From the NCBI GenBank assembly GCA_000416005.1, contig KE356563.1:690066-697901 (forward strand): a stretch of DNA of 7,836 bases, in the 5' to 3' direction. Source of the stretch: Haloquadratum sp. J07HQX50 (GTDB taxonomy: Archaea > Halobacteriota > Halobacteria > Halobacteriales > Haloferacaceae). How positions within the stretch are numbered: position 1 is the stretch's first letter; each line of letters starts with the position of its first letter. The notes beneath the pieces were generated by a model that worked only from the letters and a program-made list of their open reading frames with translations, was not told the origin of the DNA and made no database searches. The translations under genes were made by a program, and so were the position numbers. Of this stretch, positions 1-5,047 are shown piece by piece.

Positions 1-225
1 AGCGTTATTTGAAAATGCTCGATTTGCGTCATCACGTCACTTATTTTCACTCGGCCTCGCGGCATTCTCTTGATACTCCTCTGAGTTCCTCCCATGAGTT
101 CAGTCGTAGGATTCCTCTGTAGGTAATCCAGCCAGTCGATTACAGCTGTGAACGTGCAGGTTTGCTGACGCTGGTTTGGTCAAGCGAGCCTGACTGTCTC
201 TCAAAACTGCTGAGTATTTATTCAT
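1..225 (-). pseudogene. Frame-broken ORF running off the left edge
   Basis: Unrecognised. A minus-strand ATG at 225-223 overlaps the stop codon of the upstream zinc-ribbon gene (stop at 220-218), the arrangement expected for the next gene of an operon. This frame begins MNKYSAVLRDSQARLTKPAS and ends at a TGA at 102-100. A second frame, shifted by one base, is open from position 179 to the window edge and reads protein-like (AVIDWLDYLQRNPTTELM, later RGRVKISDVMTQIEHFQIT). Its only in-frame start is an internal ATG at 95-93. Joining the first frame to the second between about 150 and 140 gives one continuous coding-like product, so I infer a frameshifted gene. The alternative is a short independent gene starting at 95. 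No domain is recognised, and the 3' end lies outside the window. Confidence 0.3.
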
Positions 226-466
226 GCTCGTTCCACTCCCAGTACGCTCCATCTATGGATGCGTCCCTACGGCATCCAGCACGGAGGGCAGCAGGCCGAG
301 CCATCGGCCCTTCCTTCGATTGTAGTCGATTTCCCCCCGTCACGTCAGTCTGTGCCTCTTCGCACTCGTGGCAGTGAAACTCATCACCACGTCGTTGCAC
401 GTTTTCAGAGCCACACTCTGGGCATTCGCTGCACGAATCTTTCTCGCTTATTTCACCGATAGTCAT
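218..466 (-). CDS. Small zinc-ribbon protein, 82 aa
   Basis: The protein has a treble-clef or zinc-ribbon type pair of CxxC motifs: C15-x2-C18 (CPEC) and C32-x2-C35 (CHEC), separated by 13 residues, with an extra Cys at 12. Such knuckles bind one Zn2+ and are common in small haloarchaeal proteins that bind nucleic acid or protein partners; the partner here is unknown. The remainder (RLQSKEGPMARP, then ASIDGAYWEWNEHE) is not recognised. The chosen ATG is the only in-frame ATG, but the same frame stays open about 30 bases upstream and reads ITLTLGEIE before MTIGEISE, which looks coding. A 16-codon ORF in another frame (ATG at 513-511) overlaps the start by ATGA. An N-terminal frameshift is therefore possible. 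The stop overlaps the start of the next minus-strand ORF. Confidence 0.5.
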   Translation of the reverse strand: MTIGEISEKDSCSECPECGSENVQRRGDEFHCHECEEAQTDVTGGNRLQSKEGPMARPAALRAGCRRDASIDGAYWEWNEHE

Positions 467-608
467 TTCAATCTCGCCAAGTGTGAGTGTGATTCGCTCG
501 ACGAGCTATCCATGACTCCAGAGCGCGTACGTTCTCTCGTTATTCCTAAAATTTGGGATTAGGTGTCAGACATGTTTTTTTGTTTCGGAGGTGTCGGCTT
601 CACGGCGT

Positions 609-620
609 GGGCTTTCGCCC
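609..620 (-). other. GNRA-type hairpin (GGGC-GAAA-GCCC)
   Basis: On the minus strand the 12 bases read GGGCGAAAGCCC, a perfect 4-bp GC stem closed by a GAAA tetraloop. It lies in the 278-bp gene-free stretch 467-744, in which I see nothing else firm apart from a T7 run at 575-581. The motif suggests part of a structured RNA or a degraded insertion-sequence end on the minus strand, but a 12-base palindrome alone is weak evidence. Confidence 0.25.
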
Positions 621-744
621 TGTACTTCCTGTAAAACACGACTAACACATCTTTACTGCTAACGAACTCAGCCACAGCCCAAGATGATAATTACCATCCC
701 GGTGTTGGTGAACTCCACAAGAAGCTCAGATAAAATGGTGAGTA

Positions 745-921
745 TCACTCAGTGTAAAAGTAGCTCGTAAAAAACCCAGAGAGGAACCCCGAGAGGGCGA
801 CAGCAAGAGCAATCTCCGATAGGCTGTACGATTCCGTTTCTTCATCAGCCATAGCAACAGTCACGACGACACTAATTATGAGTGAGATCATTCCATTCAA
901 CAGATCCTTCTTGAAACCCAT
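745..921 (-). CDS. Small two-helix membrane protein, 58 aa
   Basis: Unrecognised family. With the ATG at 921-919 the protein is 58 residues: a basic start (MGFKKD), a first hydrophobic helix at about 7-25 (LLNGMISLIISVVVTVAMA), a short acidic hydrophilic turn (DEETES), a second hydrophobic helix at about 34-56, and the end TE. Positive charges at the N-terminus and acid in the loop predict both termini inside and the turn outside. A GTG five codons upstream (936-934) is an alternative start. I prefer the ATG because a TTTACT element sits about 27 bases upstream, the spacing of a haloarchaeal TATA box on a leaderless mRNA, although the box is imperfect. The gene stands alone in non-coding DNA. 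The two-helix composition over the full length makes chance less likely, but no function can be given. Confidence 0.5.
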   Translation of the reverse strand: MGFKKDLLNGMISLIISVVVTVAMADEETESYSLSEIALAVALSGFLSGFFTSYFYTE

Positions 922-1010
922 ATCAAATCTTTTCACAGCATGAGTAAATCCCTTGCGTGCTTCTTGTGTGTCATTACGACACGTCGTCCGTCACGGCGTC
1001 GAAGCGCGGA

Positions 1011-1032
1011 AGCCCATAGCTTCAGTTGTGGG
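1011..1032 (+). repeat. Hairpin resembling an IS200/IS605-type right end
   Basis: CCCATAGC (1013-1020) and GTTGTGGG (1025-1032) form an 8-bp stem with two G-U pairs and a TTCA loop, preceded by GGAAG. Haloarchaeal IS200/IS605-type elements often end in a GGAAGCCC...GCTTCAG...GTGGG hairpin (recalled family knowledge). Here the downstream element boundary is not recognisable and no transposase frame precedes it, so at most it is a decayed end. Confidence 0.3.
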
Positions 1033-1120
1033 GAAATAATATTATAATCTGATACTTCTTTATGATATCCGCAGCACTATCGCAGCGAAGTCATACATAC
1101 GTGTGTAAAAGAATAGGGAA

Positions 1121-1207
1121 ATGGAAGGCGCAGATAGATTCATGTTTTGGACAACGATGCTGCTCGTGATAATTCTCGGTATCGGGCTACTGATTGCATT
1201 TGTTTGA
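1121..1207 (+). CDS. Possible single-helix small membrane protein, 28 aa
   Basis: A 28-codon ORF (ATG at 1121, TGA at 1205-1207) too short for usual gene calling. It starts MEGADRF and continues as an uninterrupted hydrophobic helix from about residue 8 to the end (MFWTTMLLVIILGIGLLIAFV minus its first residue or two). The polar, acidic N-terminus and one full-length transmembrane segment are what a small membrane peptide should look like. A purine-rich AGGGAA lies just before the ATG, a weak ribosome-binding possibility. An AT-rich stretch (AATATTATAAT, about 1037-1047) upstream could hold a promoter. It ends 15 bases before the tnpB remnant, so the insertion boundary lies between them or cut this gene. 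A hydrophobic run this short could be chance. Confidence 0.3.
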   Translation: MEGADRFMFWTTMLLVIILGIGLLIAFV

Positions 1208-1222
1208 CCAGATAGTACAGAA

Positions 1223-1732
1223 TTGAGTTACACAGGGGCGAGCAAAACCCAATATCTTGACCACGCTCAAGGAGAGTTTGAGAACACCCGCGGAGATTTC
1301 CAAGAGTGTGGGACACAGTCAGCACACTGCACCTTGCAAAAAGTGAGCGGGGGAGAAGACAAATACATCAAGCATGTTTTGCACTCCGCCGCAAACGGAA
1401 TCATAGAGGAAGCTCTTGAACACGATTACGATGGCATCATTTTCGAGAAGCTCGACGGTATTCGAGACCGTCTTCGGTACGCTGACTGGCATTCGAAGTG
1501 AGCGTTCCGTAAGCTCAAGCAGTGTGTCAAGTACAAAGCCAAAGAGCGAGGCGTGTTTGTGAACACGGTGAATCCGAGAAACACCAGTAAGCGGTGTCAC
1601 GAGTGTGGGTGCGTCCGAGACGACACCCGTCATCGAGGCGAATGCGATTGTCAGCGGTGCGGAAATCAGAATCACGCGGACTACAACGCGGTCTCCGGGC
1701 TGTGTCCGGTAGGTAACGAAGTCACAGCGTGA
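1223..1732 (+). pseudogene. tnpB: tnpB pseudogene (3' half, with internal stop)
   Basis: TnpB is the RNA-guided RuvC nuclease of IS200/IS605 elements. The frame shows its C-terminal half: the RuvC-II region with GIIFEKLDGIR (Glu at codon 75), the KYKAKERG...TVNPRNTSKRC segment, a zinc ribbon (CHEC at codons 125-128, then CDCQRC at 141-146), and the RuvC-III motif NHADYNA (Asp at codon 153). The N-terminal half, with the RuvC-I Asp and the nucleic-acid recognition domain, is missing, and the frame opens with a TTG of no significance. An in-frame TGA at 1499-1501 interrupts ADWHSK/AFRKLK where relatives have Trp (TGG), so a single-base nonsense mutation is likely; the frame is otherwise intact to the TGA at 1730-1732. 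The tail after the RuvC-III motif is short. Family assignment is confident, and the gene is not functional as TnpB. Confidence 0.87.
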
Positions 1733-1746
1733 ATTTGCGACGGCAA

Positions 1747-1942
1747 AGCATATTGCGGATCTGTATCTCCGACGGAGCCATCAGTCGTCTCGTAGGAGGA
1801 GCATCAGTCAATATGCTGTCAGACCGAAGACGCCGAGCGAGGGCAGACAGCCCTCACCTATACGGGTGAGAGGTCACTGACAAGCACCACCCTCAACGAG
1901 CGAACCCGTGAATAGGTGAGCGAAGTGGAGTGGGGTCGTTGA
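1747..1942 (+). ncRNA. Candidate omega-RNA scaffold with pseudoknot
   Basis: Directly after the tnpB remnant lies a chain of strong inverted repeats. (1) AGCATATTG at 1747-1755 pairs with CAATATGCT at 1809-1817, 9 bp. (2) GAGGGC at 1839-1844 pairs with GCCCTC at 1850-1855. (3) CTCACCTAT plus CGGGT (1853-1867, one-base bulge) pairs with ACCCG plus ATAGGTGAG (1904-1920, three-base bulge), 14 bp; it competes with the previous hairpin for 1853-1855. (4) TCAACGA at 1893-1899, inside the loop of (3), pairs with TCGTTGA at 1936-1942 outside it, making a pseudoknot. Omega-RNAs of TnpB systems lie at this place, contain a pseudoknot, and end at the element boundary with the guide taken from flanking DNA, which here would start at about 1943. 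Identification as omega-RNA is inference from position and fold; expression is unknown. Confidence 0.55.
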
Positions 1943-2048
1943 CATGTGCAACTCTATTGCGCTCAGCAACCAGGTCAACACAACGAGTTGAACTATTGAT
2001 CCTGTATGTGAGCATTTAGAATGTATGTGTTTGCTTCATCGTAAACGG

Positions 2049-2183
2049 TCAGCGCGTTTCTAACACATCGAACAGGTCACCAGGCTATCGTTCGGTATCC
2101 ACATGTTCTATCTGAATGAGATTTCCCAGCGTGAACGTCTTCATTCCGTTGGGGGTCTCACCAATCCGATTTCTCGGAGGCAA
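2049..2183 (-). other. Coding-like stretch with internal TAG (gene remnant or tiny ORF)
   Basis: Immediately downstream of the coiled-coil gene on the same strand, in another frame, a TTG at 2183 opens PPRNRIGETPNG followed by MKTFTLGNLIQIEHVDTER (ATG at 2144-2142), stopped by TAG at 2087-2085. The same frame continues PGDLFDVLETR to a TGA at 2051-2049. The residue mix looks like protein on both sides of the TAG. It may be a 19- or 32-codon gene, or a decayed fragment. Unrecognised. The rest of the 1943-2191 spacer shows nothing firm. Confidence 0.25.
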
Positions 2184-2191
2184 ACACTCGT

Positions 2192-2605
2192 TTAGCTCTC
2201 GTCCCTGGTTTCAGACTCCGTCTCAAGCGCCTGCCAATCAACGGAGGTGCCCAACACCTCAGCTAATGAATCAATGGCCTGTTTCAATTCGGTGATCTGT
2301 CTCTCCTGGCTTTTGAGTGAGGACTCTAACGTATCGTGTCTGGCTGTCCGTTCCTCAACCACATCGGCCATTTCTTCAAGACGAGCCTCAAGTGTGACTA
2401 CCTCATCGGCGACAGCAAGACCATGATCGGCTGGATTCGTGAGCATCTTACGATGTGAGAAGATGGCTTCAGAAACACTCTCGCTCCCTTCAGGAAGGTC
2501 AAGTGAGAGTGGAGAGACCGACGATTGCTCAGATGGGTCTGTGTTCGTGTCCTGGTCAGTCTCGGCGTTGCGTGTCTCGGTATCAGCGTCATTTGAGCGT
2601 TCCAT
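2192..2605 (-). CDS. Acidic coiled-coil protein, 137 aa
   Basis: Unrecognised haloarchaeal-type cytoplasmic protein. Residues 1-45 are a highly acidic, Ser/Thr-rich, probably disordered leader (DTETRNAETDQDTNTDPSEQ). Residues 46-62 (EAIFSHRKMLTNPADHG) form a short conserved-looking segment. Residues about 65-118 carry heptad-like spacing of hydrophobic residues (VVTLEARLEEMADVVEE, then LESSLKSQERQITELKQAID) that predicts a coiled coil and therefore oligomerisation or a scaffold or adaptor role. The tail (VDWQALETESETRDES) is again acidic. There is no signal peptide, membrane segment or cysteine. The ATG start is supported by an ATTTTACA box centred about 28 bases upstream, which implies a leaderless transcript. 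The gene is monocistronic as far as can be seen. The strongly biased composition and a proper promoter make it a convincing real gene despite the lack of a family name. Confidence 0.7.
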   Translation of the reverse strand: MERSNDADTETRNAETDQDTNTDPSEQSSVSPLSLDLPEGSESVSEAIFSHRKMLTNPADHGLAVADEVVTLEARLEEMADVVEERTARHDTLESSLKSQERQITELKQAIDSLAEVLGTSVDWQALETESETRDES

Positions 2606-2629
2606 ATAGCACAGTTATGACTAAAATGA

Positions 2630-2637
2630 TGTAAAAT
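2630..2637 (-). promoter_or_regulatory. TATA box of the coiled-coil gene
   Basis: Minus strand ATTTTACA, 25-32 bases upstream of the ATG at 2605, is the spacing of an archaeal TATA box when transcription starts at or next to the start codon. No Shine-Dalgarno sequence lies between, in keeping with a leaderless mRNA. Confidence 0.5.
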
Positions 2638-2741
2638 CCCACGGTAGACTGCCCTGGGTCGGACTCGAATAGATCGAGAGAACCGATTCAGAGTCGTCAC
2701 GGGAGCTTACATCTTCAATTCCCGTTCGATTTCGAGGCTTC

Positions 2742-2821
2742 CTGCAGACTTGCAGTAAACAGCCCCTCCAAATCAGCAAGGGGGCAAGAGGTCCACAAGG
2801 CCCGACCCACCTGTCGGGACC
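2742..2821 (-). other. Three stacked hairpins in a gene-free region
   Basis: Within the gene-free stretch 2606-3074 three perfect hairpins follow each other: CTGCA/TGCAG (2742-2746, 2751-2755, 4-base loop), GCCCC/GGGGC (2762-2766, 2781-2785) and CCCGAC/GTCGGG (2801-2806, 2813-2818, 6-base loop), the last framed by GGT/ACC (2791-2793, 2819-2821). Read on the minus strand, the sequence after them (GGAAGCCTCG at about 2741-2732, then GAAGATGTAAGC at about 2716-2705) resembles the GGAAGCC...GGATGTCAC terminus of haloarchaeal IS200/IS605 elements. I infer a structured RNA or a decayed element end on the minus strand. The remainder of the spacer shows no supported gene. Confidence 0.28.
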
Positions 2822-3074
2822 ACAGCCGCTTGAGGCGTGAGGTAGAGCATTCGTTTCAACTCGGCTGAGCGGACATCTCATATTTAGATATCTTATGTCT
2901 ACTGCACCAGTGACTCCTACTTCGGCCTGTGGGAGCTGGAGTGCTCTAACGCGCACGCCACTCACCGGATAGCCCTGTGCTACCTGTAGAACGCAAGCTC
3001 ATATGTGGGTGTCACCTAACTGCAAGGGGAACACTCATAGCATTCACACGACACATTACTTATAGAAGCTACCT

Positions 3075-4223
3075 GTGACTCGGCGTGCCCCAATTCCGCT
3101 GCAGGCATTCAAACATCTGATCGACAGCCTCAATCGTCAACAGCTGTCAGCATTTCTTGAGTCATTATATCTCCGCTCAGGCGAGTCAATAACTGTCGTT
3201 GAACCATCTGCCTCATCTCACCTAGAGGAAGCGAAGACCAAGCGACTGTTTGTTCATACGGATACATCACGACTCACGCAATTGGCCTCTGAGGATGATG
3301 TCGTGTTCTGTCCAGACGCTGCCGTTGATCAAGGTGAGATTGAGACACGCATAATCCGAGAAGATGATCTTCGCAATCGTCTCTTATTTGGAATGGAACC
3401 AGAGACAGCGAACACGATCGCGGAGCAATTTTTTGCTCAGCCTGTATGGGCTGAGCAGTATCGACAGGATGAAGAAGACGAACCTGCCGGGGAGACGGAG
3501 AAGCAGCAACAAAGTCAGACTACGTTAGATGCAACTCAACTGGTCGAAAAACAGCCGTTTGAAAAGAAAGATATCCAGTCACTGATGATTGTGGGAGTAG
3601 TCGTTATGCTTGGAGTTACGGCCGGAAGTATGGGCCTTAGTGGTGAAGACCCATCATTTGAGGAGATATCATCACCAAATGTAACAAACGCGACCCAATC
3701 GGCACAGTCGGCCGCTGAGGATGAGGCGATTCCAAACGATGACATTGATGAACCGCTTGCCGCTAACGGCATAGAATTATATGCAGACCGGAATGTCCGG
3801 CCCCGACCCAACTGTCAGCGTTCCTTTCTTCACGTGGTGCAGATACAGGTGAACGCGATGAAGCACAATAATAACGATACAAATGATGGACTCTGGGTGG
3901 TTCGACAGTTTGCGACTCCACGCAATCGGGAAGCGATTGACTCGTTCTCCAGATTTGTGAGTATCGTCAAAAGTGAGCCATATGCTCCTCTGCTTCGTCA
4001 CACATCTGCAGAGTTCGAACCAGACCAGTACACCGATAACTTTGCTGAGGTTACAGTTACGACACGAAGGAATGGCAGTGTGACCGGCGAATATGAATTT
4101 CAGATGCAGAAGATATCACAGGAGCCATATGAGGGATGCTGGATGACAGGTGGTGTGGGTGTCAATCCGATTGTTGAACCTTCACGTGCTCGTTCGAACA
4201 CTACCTCAAACACTACTTCATAA
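3075..4223 (+). CDS. Single-pass membrane protein with nuclease-fold-like N-terminal and DUF4864-like outer domain, 382 aa
   Basis: Function unknown. Residues about 8-125 form a globular cytoplasmic domain: helix FKHLIDSLNRQQLSAFLESL, strands TVVEP, KRLFVHTD, DVVFCP, then IIREDDLRNRLLFGMEPE. Its layout recalls the degenerate restriction-endonuclease-like (Mrr) fold found in halophile proteins, but no catalytic D-ExK triad is evident. An acidic/Gln linker (131-160) leads via EKKD to one membrane helix at about 169-188 (SLMIVGVVVMLGVTAGSMGL). The KK on its N-side puts the C-terminal part outside. Residues about 244-364 (CQRSFLHVVQIQVNAM, then FATPRNRE, FVSIVKSEPYAPLL, YEGCWMTGG) resemble DUF4864, an NTF2-like domain. 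Potential N-glycosylation sites (NVT, NAT, NGS, NTT twice) lie outside. The GTG is the only usable start: there is an in-frame TAG just upstream, and no other start codon follows for about 45 codons. A TTATAG at 3058-3063 is too close (about 15 bases) for a leaderless start. It appears monocistronic. Confidence 0.85.
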   Translation: MTRRAPIPLQAFKHLIDSLNRQQLSAFLESLYLRSGESITVVEPSASSHLEEAKTKRLFVHTDTSRLTQLASEDDVVFCPDAAVDQGEIETRIIREDDLRNRLLFGMEPETANTIAEQFFAQPVWAEQYRQDEEDEPAGETEKQQQSQTTLDATQLVEKQPFEKKDIQSLMIVGVVVMLGVTAGSMGLSGEDPSFEEISSPNVTNATQSAQSAAEDEAIPNDDIDEPLAANGIELYADRNVRPRPNCQRSFLHVVQIQVNAMKHNNNDTNDGLWVVRQFATPRNREAIDSFSRFVSIVKSEPYAPLLRHTSAEFEPDQYTDNFAEVTVTTRRNGSVTGEYEFQMQKISQEPYEGCWMTGGVGVNPIVEPSRARSNTTSNTTS

Positions 4224-4381
4224 GTGCGTTTCTGTAGTGGGTATTTATCCACGACAGTGACGGGAATTGTCTCGCCTGTATCACCCATCTGAAGAGTATG
4301 ATGAAGGCGTGTATCTTGTGGTCTCCTGACATCCCGACGAGCCCGTTCATGATTAATGAACGCGTCAATATCAGCGAAGCG
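4224..4381 (-). pseudogene. Coding-like remnant c (minus strand)
   Basis: Unrecognised. After an in-frame TAG (4384-4382) the minus strand stays open and reads RFADIDAFINHERARRDV, then HTLQMGDTGETIPVTVVDKY and PLQKRTYE, a convincingly protein-like sequence. It runs into the complement of the 3' end of the membrane-protein gene and finally stops near 4100. An internal ATG at 4288 could start a short peptide. In a neighbouring frame, upstream, DQGTDLIKTLHSA could be the preceding part, requiring a frameshift. I infer a decayed gene on the minus strand overlapping, or cut by, the convergent gene. Confidence 0.3.
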
Positions 4382-4387
4382 CTATGC

Positions 4388-4563
4388 AGTGTTTTGATGA
4401 GGTCAGTGCCCTGGTCAACACGTCTCCAACGTTGGCACAGCATCCACTGTCGTTAACTCATCGTACCTCATTCAGCAACACCACAACATTCTAGATTGGT
4501 GTCCTGAGGTACGCTCTCGTTGTCACTCTGCATTGCGATCGTAGACACGAGTGTTTTGATGAG
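4388..4563. repeat. 14-bp direct repeat, 162 bp apart
   Basis: AGTGTTTTGATGAG occurs at 4388-4401 and again at 4550-4563. On the minus strand both copies lie in coding-like frames and encode LIKTL. They may be traces of an internal duplication in the decayed gene, or a chance match. Confidence 0.45.
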
Positions 4564-4608
4564 AGAGCCTGAGCCTGTGTCATTGGCTCGTCCACTGTGT
4601 TTAGTGAC
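4468..4608 (-). pseudogene. Coding-like remnant b (minus strand)
   Basis: Unrecognised. A 46-codon open frame bounded by TGA (4611-4609) and TGA (4470-4468) reads VTKHSGRANDTGSGSLIKTL, then VSTIAMQSDNESVPQDTN and LECCGVAE. The acidic, polar composition is typical of halophile proteins. The only start is an internal GTG at codon 21, with no promoter-like element at the right distance. Its position between two other coding-like minus-strand patches makes a broken gene more likely than a functional short one. Confidence 0.28.
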
Positions 4609-4624
4609 TCACTCCCATCGTTTG

Positions 4625-4765
4625 TTAGCAGTGAGCATTGTCCTCAAACGAGTCGAATTCACGCCCGAGAACTTCTTGACCCTTACCAGTCGTTGGTAAT
4701 TTGACCAGTTTATATATGCGAACCCAATCAGGCTTGGAACCCCAGTTGACGCGTTCCGTCTCGAC
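4625..4765 (-). pseudogene. Coding-like remnant a (minus strand)
   Basis: Unrecognised. A 46-codon open frame, bounded upstream by TGA (4768-4766) and ending at TAA (4627-4625), reads ETERVNWGSKPDWVRIYKLV, then KLPTTGKGQEVLGREFDSFE and DNAHC. It contains no ATG, GTG or TTG, so it cannot be an independent gene as it stands. The residue composition (Trp, aromatic and acidic residues in a sensible pattern) is strongly protein-like. I infer an internal or C-terminal fragment of a decayed minus-strand gene. The remaining parts of the 824-bp spacer 4224-5047 show only the two short-period repeats and the promoter of the next gene. Confidence 0.33.
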
Positions 4766-4897
4766 TCAAGACAATCACTGTGCTAACAACCGTTGCCACA
4801 CATCGATATACTGAACCGGAGCAGGGCGTGCTCATGAGAGTGTATGCCTTCTCTCTCAGGACCACTGAAAGAGATCAACCCGGAGTCATTACAGAAG

Positions 4898-4941
4898 CTG
4901 AACTGAACTGAACTGAACTGAGGTGGGGTGAGGTGAGGTGA
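4898..4941 (+). repeat. Two adjacent pentanucleotide microsatellites
   Basis: CTGAA is repeated four times at 4898-4917 plus a partial unit to 4921, directly followed by four units of GGTGA at 4922-4941 (the first unit is GGTGG). Both have a period of 5, so the tract of about 44 bp keeps one register while the unit changes. It lies about 105 bp upstream of the next gene, too far to be its core promoter. Confidence 0.85.
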
Positions 4942-5006
4942 GTCGAACTTGAAGATCTCCATTCGATTCTAAGGCACATGGCCTGCACCGCCTGTAGAGT
5001 CGCTCG

Positions 5007-5013
5007 TTTTAAA
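5007..5013 (+). promoter_or_regulatory. Possible TATA box of the two-gene operon
   Basis: TTTTAAA lies 35-41 bases before the ATG at 5048, which would give a leader of roughly 10 bases. CTATATT at 5024-5030 is an alternative but sits rather close for a leaderless start. No Shine-Dalgarno sequence is visible. Confidence 0.35.
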
Positions 5014-5047
5014 CTACCGTGAGCTATATTCGATTTCGCACAGTAGC

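Larger units (their letters stand above)
1223..1942 (+). mobile_element. Remnant of an IS200/IS605 (IS1341-type) element
   Basis: The segment combines the 3' portion of a tnpB gene with the structured region that follows tnpB in this family. No TnpA (Y1 transposase) gene and no left end are visible. The left boundary is somewhere between 1207 and about 1223, where homology to TnpB begins in mid-protein. The right boundary is placed at the end of the pseudoknot arm, at 1942. The element is 5'-truncated and cannot make its own transposase. Confidence 0.65.

Noticed and set aside
575..581. Run of seven T as a terminator
   Set aside because: No plus-strand gene ends upstream of it, and no hairpin or second T-tract supports termination.
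1319..1675. 118-codon minus-strand ORF opposite tnpB
   Set aside because: The plus strand carries recognisable TnpB motifs in this span, so the antisense frame is a shadow.
2621..2965. 114-codon minus-strand ORF as a protein gene
   Set aside because: It runs into the promoter of the coiled-coil gene, starts with an unsupported GTG, and coincides with GC-rich hairpins. It is more likely a by-product of structured or element-derived DNA.
4709..4716. TTTATATA on the plus strand, an excellent-looking TATA box
   Set aside because: No ORF or RNA signal follows it, and on the minus strand the same bases fall inside a coding-like frame (codons for Ile-Tyr-Lys), which explains them.
4833..4910. 25-codon plus-strand ORF beginning MRVYAFSLRTTERD
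   Set aside because: It ends in the CTGAA repeat, has no promoter at the right distance, and its composition is unremarkable.
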